Shown: piece by piece, positions 33,976 to 47,910 of the stretch | How positions within the stretch are numbered: the first letter of the stretch is position 1 | Layout of the letters: every line of letters starts with the position of its first letter | NCBI GenBank assembly: GCA_030141605.1 | Contig: JAQGDQ010000061.1 | Span: 686,757-750,756 of the forward strand | Reading direction: 5' to 3' | Source: Tubiluchus corallicola | Taxonomy: Eukaryota > Priapulida > Priapulimorpha > Priapulimorphida > Tubiluchidae | Length of the DNA: 64,000 nt | The notes under the pieces: generated by a model | Seen by the model: only the letters and a program-made list of their open reading frames with translations | Databases searched by the model: none | What the model was told of the DNA's origin: nothing | Translations under genes and position numbers: made by a program

Positions 33976-35640
33976 ACTTGAATTTGTTAATCTTCACCGA
34001 AGCTTTAGGATAACCCAAAAAAGACTAACTTTAGGAAATAATTTTAGATTGTCATGTTTTTTGAAATAACCAATTAACGAATGTTTTCGTTACAGTATCT
34101 TTATGAGCAAATTGGTCAAACGGTTTAGATTGCTTGTATCAGATTACTTACTCTCGTACTCGTGATAATTATTATAATCGTTTAACCCACACTGACGGTC
34201 TTTTAGCAAATAGAAATACTTAAAAGTGTTTTTTAGTGTTGTTCAAAGATTTCAATATCAAAATAAAGTTATTTTTCTTAATAACATGACTTATAAACAC
34301 TTTAGCGGACAGTTTATAGATGCTGCACTGCAATGGAACTTAAGACTGCTTTCATGCCATGAATAATAAAAGTGTCTATAAAGCAGTAAAATGCCTGCTA
34401 TGCGATTTCAACTTTCAAAACGACTTGAAGTGAGGTATCTCAGTGCGATAAATTAATCAAACTAGACTACCCCGCCAATATAAAAAATATGACAGAAAGT
34501 TGCTGCCAAGTTTTATAATGGCAAACACGCGAAATAGGCTTGTATGTCAAACATGTCAAACATTAGTAAGTCACCAGTGAGCCACTACATAACTTGACAT
34601 TCCAGACTGAATGGCTGTTGCAATACTATTGCATAAACTGTGGCTGAGTTATTGCAACGTAAGGCTTAATTGTTTGAGCGACAAACTTGTCAAATTAATC
34701 ACTGAAGCAGTGCATTTATTAACATCTCTAGCAATACAAAAATTATTATAGCATAAATCAGTTTTTTAAGATGTTCGACAACGGTTGTTCAATAATACGC
34801 AAATTAGCGTGGCTGAGACTATTTTTCAGTACTTTTGAATTTGATAAGAATGAACGGGAAAACAGGTATCTTGTTGCCTTAGCAGATGTACATCTGAGAA
34901 AAACGTTTTTAGCACCTACACTGTTGCTACCTTGCTTACTCAAATTTGAATGGTTTACACTTGTGAAAAAAACGTTTATAGGACCTATACTGTTGCTACC
35001 TTGATTACTCATATTTGAATGGTTTACTATCTCCATTTATTCTCGGCAGGATAACCGTGAATCAAAATGTGAAAAATTGACACAGACATCGTCGAAGAAA
35101 ATGCAATTCCAATTTTCCATTCAATTCCTTTGTGCAAGCGATTTAAGCAACGATCTTAATCTTGAAGTCCATAGAACAAGTTCGCTGATGTAAAAATTAT
35201 GCATGCACGGCATGTAATCGCCACGGATTCGCAAGCTTACAGCAGCAACTAAATCGAGTTTTGTAAATTTCATACGAGGAATCATGATTTATGAATTTTT
35301 CGTCCGTGAACAAGCTGCAACGTGCAGACCGGGAAATGAGGATTTGCAACTGCCAGGAATCCGCTTATTGTGTTTCTATACTCAGTGGTTAAGAAGAGCA
35401 TTTGTTAAAAATTTGCAGTTTTTTCGTCAACAATCAGCGAGTGAGTGCATATCCAACTCATAGTAGATTCAAAGGAGTGAACACATCAGAAAAGAATTAA
35501 ATTTTCAGTCTAAAGGTAGTAGACTTAACAATACGTACACGGTCCCTCGCAACGCTTTCTGCGGGTTCTGCAGCGTGTTATTAACACAACCTTTCCTTAT
35601 GTTCGAAACTGGTGTGAGGAAATAAACTACTGTCTAGTTA
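33976..35640. other. Gene-free stretch
   Basis: Apart from the 69-bp doublet at 34.9-35.0 kb I see no gene, RNA or recognised element. Confidence 0.5.
34899..35036. repeat. 69-bp tandem duplication
   Basis: Two adjacent copies begin AAAAACGTTT, contain TACTGTTGCTACCTTG or a close variant, and end TTTGAATGGTTTAC, offset by 69 bp. This explains the repeated peptides in the open frames on both strands here. Confidence 0.85.
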
Positions 35641-36170
35641 TGCCTATATACCTATGTTTGTCTATGGCTTGGTCTATGCCCATGTCCATGAACACCTCCA
35701 GTAAATTTACGTCTATGCCAAGTCGAAGTCTATACTATGTCTACGTCCATGTCTAAGCAAAAATTTACGTCTATGTCTATATCTATATCTAAGTTTGTGC
35801 TCTAGGTCTACGTCTGTGTCTTTGTATGTATGTACATAAATTCCTATGCTATGTCCATGTACACGTAAAGCCTAAGTTTACGTATATGCCCATATCTAAG
35901 TCAGTGTTATGTCTGTGTCTATGTCTATGTCTTTGTATGTATGTATACAGATTCCTATGCTATGTCCATGTACACGTAAAGCCTAAGTTTACGTATATGC
36001 CCATATCTAACTCAGTGTTATGTCTGTGTCTATGTCTATGTCTTTGTATGTATGTACATAGATTCCTATGCTATGTCCATGTACACGTTAAGCCTAAGTT
36101 CACGTATATACCCATATCTAAGTCAGTGCTTTATGTCAATGTTTATGTCTACGTCTGTATCTAGCTCAGG
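35641..36170. repeat. Higher-order minisatellite: hexamer-like units inside a 111-bp repeat
   Basis: Degenerate TGTCTA/TATGTC hexamers run from about 35641. From 35840 the array resolves into three near-identical 111-bp units starting ATTCCTATGCTATGTCCATG at 35840, 35951 and 36062. Because 111 is divisible by 3, the + strand stays open for 112 codons with a repeating 37-residue peptide (MYVHRFLCYVHVHVKPKF-like). I regard this as a by-product of the repeat. Confidence 0.9.
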
Positions 36171-39100
36171 CTGCTGATCAAAAGTAATGAATCATTTATA
36201 ACTCGCTTTGCATCACAAATGGGTTAATTACATTGGCTTGAATGATTATAAGAGTTAATATGCTGCGTGTTTTGGCCACATAAATATATCACAGTATGTA
36301 GGTATACAGGACGGTTTTATATGATATTAGATTAAATTTTACAGAATACAAATGTAGAACAATTATAATGAAAGCAATTTTTAAACTGAAACTGTTATGC
36401 AGGAGGCAGGAGCCGCAAGCGATCAAGAGACCAAAGGTTCTAGTGGTCAAGATATTCAACCTGTGGTGTCTTCAAATGGTGTGCCCGAAGTTCATTAAGC
36501 CAAAGTCTGCTTTCGAAAAAGTAATAATTGTGGATTACTTCCGATTTCCAAGACCGTGCGTGGTGCAAATAAATTTTAATTTTATGTAAAAATTGAGCCA
36601 ACAAGGATAATACGTAGCTCCTTGAATCTAAAAAAAACTGATGACAAGTAACACTCTAAACTTTCTTTTTTTGCTCGAGGCTATTATAGATCACTAATAC
36701 AAACTCCCATGGAGAGACTTCACGCAAGAAATTTATGTCTGTCGTGTTAAGATAAACGTGTCGTGAAGATAGAATAATAAAGACCAACCACTGATTATGA
36801 TCAATACAATACACAGCTAGACACCCAGGGGTGGGATTAATGGATAATTGCAGTCGCGAATATATCCTTGAAGAAAGATGTGTGCCGGAATAATGATCTA
36901 ACCGCTTTATACTTCAACAGGCTGCTGAGGGGCAAGCACTGAAGTAGTATATCATTCCCTCTGTAACACTGAACTCGTGTAAATTGGTGTGAGCTCCACA
37001 TAATGATGACTATAGTCAAAAGTAAAAACAAGTGTTTGCGCTTCAAAATTTTATATACCGGTGTTGCAACAGTCCAATTCGACTATTAGCTAACAAACAC
37101 AGCTGCAAAAGTCACGTCACTTTGTGGGGTCCATCTGTACTGAAGAAATTTGAGAAACTTGCGTGTGGCCTTCAGATTAGTACAATCTGCCCAAACTATT
37201 AAAAACTTACAAAAACAATATACACACAATAAATCTTTCCAAAAACCAATATTTCACACAAGAATTGACAGTAACATATCGATGGACAAGATTAAATTTC
37301 TTTTTTTATACAGTTAGGCATACAACAAAATGGAATTCAACGCTAAATAACAAGGTTTACTTAACGTTAGGTGGTAGCGGCAGGACCAGAGTCTAGTCCA
37401 TTTTCAAGAATAATCACCTGAGATGGGACACTGAACCAGCAAAGGAGTTTCACTTACGTTCGGTTGCTAAGCCGACACTGTAACCACTCGACTATTCCTC
37501 GTTGGTTTGGAAGTTGGCCTCGACGTGCAGTTTTTCTGCAAATGTCGTTAAAGGATTCGCACGAAAGCCAAATATAGCAGCTGCGCGAATTCAGCGGTTA
37601 CACTTGTAAAACAGCTGATCTCTAATTGAACTATTAAGACACAAAAATGCATAGTTAATGAACATAGAAGTGAATATGCATAGTTTATGAATATACGACA
37701 CCGGAACACCACTAAAGATAAATAGTTCCTTGCGCGTGCTCTCGAATGTCTTTCTTTCAAACTATGCAGGCTAACCCTCGTGCCTTATTGCATAAGCCTC
37801 GGCTCGGGAAGATAAGGAGCTAAACAAATTGACAAAGAGGCGGTCAATTCGCCAATTGTTTGCAGAGATGAGTGAAGAGATACTAAACTGACAAATTCAC
37901 TTCACGAGAGTCTCTAAAACAAAGATCGCTGGCAAACGAAGATTTAGACTGAATCAAAGAAGTCAGAAAGAGGGCGGATCTAGAAACGCGGGGGAACCAT
38001 TTTACTTGTATGCAAGTACGACACCGATTCTTAACGTTTTTTACTCCATGTACCATTTAATGCACGTCCTAACATTATTTCCTCACCATATCTCTTTCCA
38101 ATACTCCAATATTTCGAATATTTAATACACTGCTCCTACACCCTTCCTGCCCTGTCAGAAATAAATATCATCCCTCTTTACCAAGGTTGTATAATTCTAT
38201 ATTGCGTAGTACATTCTATATTTACTTGGATTTATTTATAAAGATACAGGGAATATTTACAAATTTAATGGCAATATAGAATATATGCTGACGAAATCTA
38301 AAACTTAAATAGAACTCGGTTTTAATTATGATTTGTGACCTTCAAAAATGCCCTGTACGTTATGCAGCAGGACATTATGTTACATCCATAATACTTTAGA
38401 AGGTGATCTAGGAGTAGAACAAATAAAAGACACTTTCTGAATGAATGCAACTGCTTCCCTTTTCCAACTGGAACGAGTAACTGAGCATTTTTCCATCTCT
38501 AATTTATAGCAATGGGTAATAAATAACGCCTAACCACTCACAACTGCCACACGCAATTGTTACTGTGATATCAGAAAACCTCGCCCCAATTTCACGGACA
38601 GTTTAGCGGCTTTGTGGTTTCACACAGAAAAAGCAATTAACTGTGCAGCTTCCGACAAACAGCTTCATATTACTGCGCCGTGAAATTCTAATTACTGCAT
38701 CTGTGTCGCCTACAGCAAAATTAATCAATCTCCAATCTAGATAAATACGTTAATGATAGATAAGATTGCTTCCTGGGATGCCAGCAGCCAAATGCAAGTA
38801 GGCAATACACAATCAAACCGCAAACCATTAGACTCCACCGGCTGTTTTCACCTATAAAGCAAGACATCGAACATTTGCCTATTATCGTCCATTCGTCCAT
38901 GTTTAGCTTTTGTTTGAAATCTCTAACAATACAGTCTCTATCTACTCGACATTTTTAATAGTTTGTGCAAAATCTTAAATAAGTTCAAGAATTGAGAACG
39001 AACTATCTAACAATGAAGTGAACGCAATTACAAAATTTTCTTCACTGAGCCCTGACTAAAAAGAGACGAAATGTAAAAAGTAGAAAATGATCCCGATTTT

Positions 39101-42100
39101 GAACAAGAAAGTCTTTTGCAGCGCTATGGTTACTAGACAGCAAAGCTCTCCTGCACTAAATAATATCAATAATTATTAGTTTAGTATTTAAAACCCGTTC
39201 ATGCATACAGTCGATCATATGAATGTTGAAAACAGGACTTTAATTCTGTCAACTAAATTTACTTTTGTGACAAGAAGCTATACCTAGATGGCATTGTTAT
39301 ATATTTAATAGCGGGTCAACCCGTACATAAGTATAGGCGTCCTTGTGGTTTAATCATTTACACAAAAAACGATCTAACAATTTTAATAGATACGCAGGTG
39401 GGTAGATGGTTTCACCACGTTTAGCAAGCGTACAACTTGACATAACTAGTATACCCCACATATACGCTGTATACTACATCTATGGATAGGTTAACTTATT
39501 CCGCTTCAAACAGCAACCATTAACATCTCAAATTCATCAAGTAACTCATATTTTATAATCGTACATTACATATGATTCAATATCCCAAGTATGCTTGCTA
39601 TATGGTCAGTACTCAGCTAAATTAGAGGGATTGGGAATCAGTGTGATGAACTCTGCATACTTGACGGCAGGCTACACTTTCACATCTGTGTCCAATAAGA
39701 AGATTAGCACAAGCCTTTGTATAGGTCACCGAAAACAAGAGTGTGACAAGAACATCCGAGAACTCATGAACAGAACAAAAACTTTCCTAGAATTTCGCAT
39801 TAGCAATGAAAACCAACTAATTTAGCTGAATGAGTTCTTCCAGTTTTGTTATGAACCTTAATTAACTTTCCCGATAACTTTGTTAGTCCTCACAAGTCTT
39901 TCGTTTTGTCCACACACAAATGGATCTCTGTCTGATATGAAGCACAAAAGCGTCTTAATTACACGAAATCCACACAAAGCCAGCGTTAAAACCCAAGTGT
40001 CACAATGCGCTATCAACGTCTCTCCACACATGCGGAACTGAAGCCAATGAAGGAAGGTTGCCAGGGAAGCCAAGCTGCAATGCCTGAAAGCACAACGCCT
40101 GAAGTAAGTATTTGATAGGCGTCTGCATTGAGAAAATCACTGGATGCATAACAGACACGAATGAACGAGTAACGCGGGCACTGGCCTTTTCAAAATGTTC
40201 AACACGGCTTACTGTGAAGCACATTGTTTTTTCGAAAATAAAGCTCTGAGGCAGGTCCTTGCGAATTTCGAGGGTGCAAGTAATACTAGGGTAGCTCAAT
40301 CTTAAACCATGCATGATCAACTGAACTATATACTGTACCCACACGACTGTCCTGCATAACGTTTGATTATTCGTTGGGACAGACCAGAAGCTGAAGTGTT
40401 CAAATCACACGTCGATAAAATGTTGTGATGTACCCTGTTATTGTCGTCGTTGTTGGTGTGACGCCTGTTTTTAATTTTGTTTAAAAAGGAACAGACGCGC
40501 CACACTAAAACGAATGCAGCGATCTCTGGGTTTACTTATTCATTTTCATCATCATCACCATATGCCAGTTATGTCGATTGTATACATTGGCCAGGAAGAA
40601 CTCTAAAATAAAAGAAATATGCCCTCAAGGTAAACACAGCAGTTAATCCAGCTAAAAAACTAGACACCGCTATGCCAGTGGATTGTCAGCACCACTTGCA
40701 ATAGTGGAAATCTCATTCACAAGTTGGAAAGAAGCCGCCTAGGCTGTAGTGCATCATACAAGCACTGCGTGCAAGCTGTATGAGCACTTACAAGAAGCCG
40801 ACACTGGTACTTGACAACGTAGAATTAACATTGGTACGTTGAAAAAACAAAGGTAACCTATTCATCAACCTAGAATCGCATAATTACATAAGATAATGCA
40901 TAGCCTAATAGTAGTAGGCTAGATATGACAATTATAGGAAGACAAAATCTATTTTTTGTGGTTTTACCTCAGCTATATCAAGTAGCCGACAAGTAAATAG
41001 CTTTCAATTGAAATAAAAAAGTATAAAGTCAAAAACAACTCTCTGAAGTCACGGAGTTCTGGTGAAAGATAATTACCGATATCTGACAAGGCAAACAACC
41101 ATGCAAGCACAATAGAAGTGTTGAGGGAAGGTTCTGCTGAATTCCAAGATTTATAATTTAAAAAGCTTTGAGGACGAAGATTTACGAAGTTTTGGGTATT
41201 TAGGTCTGGTGAAAGATAATTGTCTATATTGTCAACTAGGCCACAGATGATTGATGCAAATTTTACACGCAAATAGACAAGACTGCTAAACGCCCTCTTA
41301 GTGTACTTTTTGGTGTCTGGCTTCGTACCACTGTAATGGTTTATCAAGGCCTCTATTTTTGTTAAACATCGCGAGTGGTTACAACAGACTAAATCGCTCC
41401 TTATCCTCTAGAAAAATGTAACCATTCCACCCTGGTGATGCCAAACTGGATGTGTGTTTACAAAAAGATGATGGAAACTGTCTTCCAGACCAGAACGTGA
41501 AGAGGAAATACAGCTAAATATTGTGGGCGAGGCTGGGCTTATTAAATGGAGCTGTTTACTTAAAAAATAAAACAATTACACGCCAGTTGAAGATACCTAA
41601 AATGGCAAAAGTGTCGGTCGGTGAGCAGCAAATGTGGCAATGAGAGGGACGAATGAAAGAGGAAAAGAGAAAACCAGAGAAGCTGTGTCGATGTATTGGC
41701 ACCAACGCCTTCGTCGTCACCGTTGATTTTGCAGCAGCAGTTTTCACATCGACACACTCTGGCGCCCTTTTCACTCATCTTCCCTATTTCTTTTTTTTCA
41801 ATTTCTTCTTTCTCAAGCGGTTGCATTGTCATTTTTAGGTCGGCTTTAATACACGCAATTATAATTGAGTTACAGTGTTAAGTATAATTCCATGTATTAA
41901 AGCTGCTTAGTTGAGGGCTTTTAAAAAGGTCACACAGTTTAGGCCCCACCAGCCACACAGCTCAAATAAAAGCTTTAACCCCAGTATTATCACATTATGT
42001 TTCAGAGGGGCTGCAATTCTAGAATTACCCAAATGTGGAAAGAAATTTTCCCATCTCACGGTAGTGCAGTAGCACCATTAGGTATAGTGTAAAAGCCACA

Positions 42101-44424
42101 CTCAGGAACATATACGAGATAAGATCCATTCAGTGGCACAAAAATCTATCTCAAATCTGATATCGAATTAACTTTACTCCCAGTAAACGAGCTCTTACGA
42201 AAATGCCAACAAGAGGTGAAGTATTTTTGCCCACTCTGCAAAACCACCAACTCTGCCATGCAGCTTGCGTATATATCTTACCAAATGTGATTTGATTATC
42301 TTCAGCTACCGACGTCTCTCCTGTCAAATCCAGACACATCGACTTTTAAACGGCTCAAGTAGTTTGTGTATATTTCTCTCAAAAACATGGAAAAAGACGG
42401 CTTGCAACAAGCAAAACAATTTCTGCCCAAAATCTGACGTCTTTACAGTCGCCATTTTTCACTCAATCCGTTTAGGCTCTGGAATGATGAACGGCCGTCC
42501 ATGTAAAATATTACAGGTTTGTCGGAAAAAGTGACGTAATTGAAATTTATGGTAGCGCCAAATTGATAAATTGGAAAATCATTTTGCAGCAGCAGAACCT
42601 TTCTAAATTTCACACAAGCACAAATGGTAAGACTAAATCCCCGGGCTGAAATTATGAATGTGGAATGGTTAATTATTAGCACTTTCACATTATGATATTC
42701 AAGATACTGTCGAATATAGTCGGCAACGTATTCTTTGATTATTTCGAATATCCGTCTCAGGCATTTTAATACATATTCTTGTAATAATGATGATTCTGAT
42801 GAATCTTAATTTTTAGTACTATTTATACGCACAATTTAGAACATGTATATTGTCTCTGATGAAACAAAGGCAGTACAATAACAAAAATTATTCAGTTGTG
42901 CTACTTAATTACTTCCTACTAGTATCACTTGGAGTCCAGCTTCAAAGTTCCAAACCTCCTACTGGGCCACAAGTTCAAATCAAAGCACCACGTCTTCAGT
43001 TATTTTCAAATTTGCAAAAACGTTAAGAGATCAATTCATAAAACTCTAAACACAAAAATGAAAAATGTCGACAAAACGAAAAAAATTAAAAAAGATAAAC
43101 GTAAGTAATGTGTCTGTCTAGTGATTACTTAGGCCAGTCAGTCAGCCAGCCATCATCTAAGACGACTATCCACAATGGTTTAACAAAAACGGGATAATGC
43201 ACTCAAAGTACATTTTACAGTCATGAAATGGAAGCAATGAATAATTAATAGACTTCGCCACATCAGAGGCTGGGCACCCCTGATTCCGCCAGCGACGGCA
43301 TAGTTTTAATCAAAGTTTAATGGAGAAAATTTTACGAATATTAAAGATAACAGTCTATAAACTGATTCAATGATTAGCTGAAGCCTATCAATGTTTTTGC
43401 CTATAGTACTTGTATAGTTTAGTTTTTGCCTACAAAAGCAATTTGTCAAACGTTAAAAGTTAAAATCAGTTGTAAATCTTTCGTATTACTTTTGGATTGA
43501 TAAAAATTATCACATTATCACTTGTCTGATACATTTCAAAATCGCAATCCAGTAGGCGTGTACAAATTACAAGTTTCGTGACAGACTATTCATTATCAAA
43601 GTCTCAGAAATCAGAGCTTTAACATTACTTGATTGTTACACAAAAAGACTATCAAAATGTTAGTAAGTGATCAAGAATAGTTTCCAGAACAGACTAAAAC
43701 ATACCTGGTTGTACGCCTTTAGTTCTTTACATCCGGTTATAGGACGCACATTTGAAGGTGAATTCGAATAACTCACGCTGCGATCAACTAATATTTATCT
43801 AATGAAATTTAACGCAATTCACCATTAATAGCAATACTAAAATGAACAATATGGTGATGGCTTGCCATTAACTTATAAGTTACCGATGGGTTGGTTGGAA
43901 TATTATTTCATACACCCCTTCCTGGACTACCTCTTTTGCAAACTTGTATAACCGGAACAGGTTATAATAATTCCTCCTGCAGACAGATGTGATCGACCTT
44001 TGACTGCTAGTATTAAACAGGTGGATTGACTCTTTAGAAAAACAGTTTTAAGTTATATACGTGCCTGTCTAAAAGCTAACAGAAATTAAAACACATACAG
44101 ATAACGCTAGCAGCTCAGCTAAAGATCATATGTAAACGAAGGCATCTCTAGTTCTGGTGAGGATGTGGATGGATGATAGCAAACTATTTTGGCTTTACTT
44201 AATTTTTTACTGCCTTAGACTGGTAAATCCTATTTGGACCGACAGCAGACTCGGTATTATGTAATAGTTAATAAATATAGACGTAGACACGGTCCAAATT
44301 TGTTCCCTAGCCAGTGTAACAGTGTACTAACAAGACTCGACGTTTATACATGAACATGTTTTGAATACCGAAGTACACCTAACAGAACAAGCAAAATCAA
44401 AACCTTATGATTAAAAAAAAACTT
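36171..44424. other. Gene-free stretch, apart from one SINE
   Basis: No exon with a recognisable domain. Open frames of 114 codons (40000-40344, minus) and 124 codons (40973-41347, minus) are the longest and show no family signature. The second contains a self-similar segment: GGTGAAAGATAATT occurs at about 41062 and 41208. Confidence 0.5.
37360..37505 (-). mobile_element. tRNA-derived SINE-like element, minus strand
   Basis: On the minus strand TAGTCGAGTGGTTACAGTG (37494 to 37476) is a good A box, and GCTGGTTCAGTGTCCC (37440 to 37425) a B box at tRNA-like spacing. The stem pairing of a functional tRNA is lacking. Boundaries are approximate. Confidence 0.55.
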
Positions 44425-44710
44425 GCGAAATATGCAAGTGGTACGTTGGCTGCCAATCTAGGGATTGTGGGTTCGAATTCCTAGTACGTCTGGATTTTTC
44501 GAGCCATTTGTTATTCGAACAAGAGTCTCTGGCCGCTGTCTAGGCCTACTCAGCCATGAGTACCAGGAAAGAAAAAAGGAGGTAAATAACAACCTGTCCT
44601 CCTTGTGTTCGGAGGTTTCGAAAATGGATGCTGCAACTTTTCATCCCAATGCTACACGTCTGGCATGGAGCCATTCTTTCTTTAAAGCCAAGCTGAATAA
44701 AAATGACTTT
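44425..44710 (+). mobile_element. tRNA-derived SINE
   Basis: A B box GTGGGTTCGAATTCC at 44467 is preceded by a tRNA-like GTGGTACGTTGGCTGCCAAT and followed by CTACTCAGCCATGAGTACC. The latter resembles a conserved SINE core I know from marine invertebrate repeats. The 3' end AAAGCCAAGCTGAATAAAAA is LINE-tail-like and resembles the end of the SINE at 23.3 kb. An open frame of 103 codons over this element is therefore not a gene. Confidence 0.65.
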
Positions 44711-44868
44711 TCAGTAGAAAAATATTCTCATTTGGATCGAGTTAGCCAAAGCAAACAGTATAGTCCTATTCACTGAGATTTTATCAACACCAATCCATCC
44801 ACCAGGATGGTTTGCACTTCACCACGTGGAATTCCTTGGAATTTCCGCTGCACCACTTCCGCCTAACG

Positions 44869-44880
44869 CCCCCCCCCCCC
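44869..44880. repeat. Poly-C run (12)
   Basis: Twelve consecutive C residues shortly downstream of the SINE. A possible sequencing-length uncertainty. Confidence 0.8.
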
Positions 44881-47800
44881 AAATACCACATTAAAACCAG
44901 CAGGGACTGTCGAACATCTGCTCCTCTTTAATTCCAGAATGTTAACGAGTTCTGATTTGAAGCCAGAAAGAGTTGCCAACTAGTCTAAATTAGAGCATTG
45001 AGGAAGTCCATTGGTGTCCCTTGCAAACAAGGAGCAATTACAGCTTCTGATTTAAAGGAAGTGATAACGAGGTAGTATAATTATTATAAGGAATATTGGT
45101 GTGGTATGCATTATAAAACGATCATAATACATGTAAATTACACTGTTTTTGTTTAAATTATATATATGTAGTATATGTATCAAAATTCCACTATATTATG
45201 TATGAGATCCTTAACTTCAAGATCAAGATAATCAAGAATTTATAATCATATTATAAAACAACTGGAAAAGCTCTTCCAGAGCCCACTAGTGATGCAAAAA
45301 GATGGCTATAAATTAAAATTGCGTATAAACAAAACTGACATTAGATGAGGCGTTACATGAAAAGTCGATCACAGTTTATGCGCGTTTTATGCTAAGAACA
45401 CAATTCAGATGCATAAGATACCATGAATATGTATAATGTGTATGTCTTGTACATTACATGTTATATAAACCAGTATGGCTGTACACCTTGTATATTTACT
45501 ATTATACCATGCGTGCAATTAAGTCAAAATCTCCATTAGAAGTCCATTAATCTAATTAGGACATTAGTGTTCATCGCTATGCTATCGTCATTTTCAAGTT
45601 GAATTAACACGTTTAATGGAGTTATGACACTCAGCGCGTCCTCGATGATTCACCTTTGACGTTGCGTGAAAATTTTTTACATATTTACAGCTGCTGTAGG
45701 TCAAATAACAAATGCATTTTTAGAATTTCTGTAAATTTGTATTTAGTACGAAACGATTTCTATATTCTGCAAAAAATCCATTTCTATATTCTATACGCAC
45801 AGAAACAAAGACAATTTGTCAAAAGTGATCACTGTTGACAGAGCAACGTTGGACTTGATTAGTAAATAGATGGGTGACTGTTGGAGAACACCTATTCGGC
45901 TATCGATTCATTAAAAGAGGATGTAAAATTTTGCAAACGCATCCGAATGTGGCGAAGATGCATCTCCCGGTTGAATATCACTTTTCAAAGGATTACCCTT
46001 AATAATGGACTATATTCCGGTCCTACCGCAACACCAAAACAAAAGGTATGCACTGCCAATAAGACCGAGTGAAGAAATTCCTCATAAAACTTTCAAGAAT
46101 ATAACGAAGAAAAGACGAATAAACAGCCGAGCAGAAAACGAACAAACAAACAAGCAGACAAACAAGCACATACAAACGCGATAACTTGAAATAGTTATAG
46201 ACTTACAGAATTTATATAAATCACACACACACATTTTATAATTCATCTAAAACGACAAAAGTGCGAGAACAAAACGTGAAACAAATAGAAAAAGCATTGG
46301 CAATGTAAAAAACGGCCATTTACTGACAAAAACAAAGCACTGCTCTTGCTAGCATGTACTTTGCGGAATGGCACACACTAGCACAATCCATTGACAATGA
46401 TTACCGGACACACATTACCCAAGTTTGCATTCAACTTGAACTCTACAATCTGCATTGCAATACAGCTAGGTAGGTAAACCCATTCGACACAGTGGCAAAC
46501 AGTGGCTAAGAGAAATTATTAGTAATAAAATGGTGTAATTTATGCAGCTATGCCAGCATGCAACTGTGACTGTCTTTTTCTCTGATCGTTACTCAATGAT
46601 AAGGAAAAACTGTCCTCAGGAGGGAGAACAAGTAAAGGCACCTTGACTAATAACAGGTGTGCAAAATGCACACGCCAATAAATTTAATGAACAAAGAAAA
46701 ATATTCGCTTAGGGTTAAGAATTACATTTGCACAAGGAGCTGCAGGAGGCCAGCACCACTAATTATTTAAATCTTCTCTTATTTGATTTTAAATGTAAAA
46801 AACATTCACCTGGCTAGTACGTAATGGGCATTACACGCTGGGTAATGCGTATTTAATCATTTTCCAGGATTCTATAACTTACAATGGCCAAGTTTTGCTA
46901 ATTCAAAATGATAAGTTGGAAGGATATTAATCAGTTAATGTTATAATAACTAATATCAATCAATAATAATAATTATTATAAGTTCGGTATAAATTGATTA
47001 GGTGGACATAGAAATTCCTTTACGTACACTCGTTTTTGTAAAGTGTGTAAATTTTATGTGTGACTGGCTTCTTCTATTTCTTTTAATATGCACATGTTGT
47101 CTATTGAAACAAACAAGAATTTAATGGAACCATATTTCAAGTGAACAGACACTAGTTCTTCCGCCGAACTCTGCTGTCGCTTATTATACATCTATGTAAG
47201 CACAGGTTGTAGTGGTTTTCATAATAATTTTGAACCGGTATGTAAAATGTCATTTAAGATATAACACCATGGGTTCAAAATTATATTGTGAACGAGTAAT
47301 CTGAGCAATAAAGTAGATTAAGATTATAGCCGCACAGAAAAACAACTGTAGTAGCCGATGCAATAACATACAGAGCTGCATTGTTCTGTAAAGTTATTTC
47401 CTCAGTCATTATCCCTTAGTTGCATAATAGTATGATATAATATTCTAACTGCACAAGCAGAGAATTCTATTATCCAATACATTCATCAAGTCGTCTCTAT
47501 ATCCCATTAGCGATGATGGTAATGTTCCATAATGTGCTTTACTACTCGTATATTGAACTCTGAAGGCTCGTTAAAATACAAAAAAGCGTCAATCCACATG
47601 AATGAGGTATATAATTCTGCAAAACAAATAATTAGAGATTTTGCTGCAAATGGATTTTATACGCAGTAGGAAAACACCAAGGTGAATTCTAGAATCACAA
47701 ACTCATCAATTTAAAAAAAAGGTGCACTAGAACCATGCTGATGTGGATATACTGGATTGTATAAAAACCAAATTAATGTCGGACAAAAATTGGAGCTACG

Positions 47801-47910
47801 GAATTATAATTTATAATACTAGTTTTACGTCATTATGATATCATAATGAACACACGTCGAACCCAATTTTTAAAAACCTATGCTTACTTAAACTGCAGCA
47901 TGTTGTAACT
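44881..47910. other. Gene-free stretch
   Basis: AT-rich, with short A-rich tandem motifs around 46.13-46.17 kb. No gene or element recognised. Confidence 0.5.

Noticed and set aside
35826-36164. 112-codon ORF of three 37-residue repeats
   Set aside because: Explained by the 111-bp minisatellite; cysteine/leucine-rich periodicity follows the DNA unit.
40973-41347. 124-codon minus-strand ORF with an internally repeated NYLSP peptide
   Set aside because: The repeat comes from a short DNA duplication (GGTGAAAGATAATT). No family signature.
44465-44776. 103-codon + strand ORF
   Set aside because: Lies across a tRNA-derived SINE.
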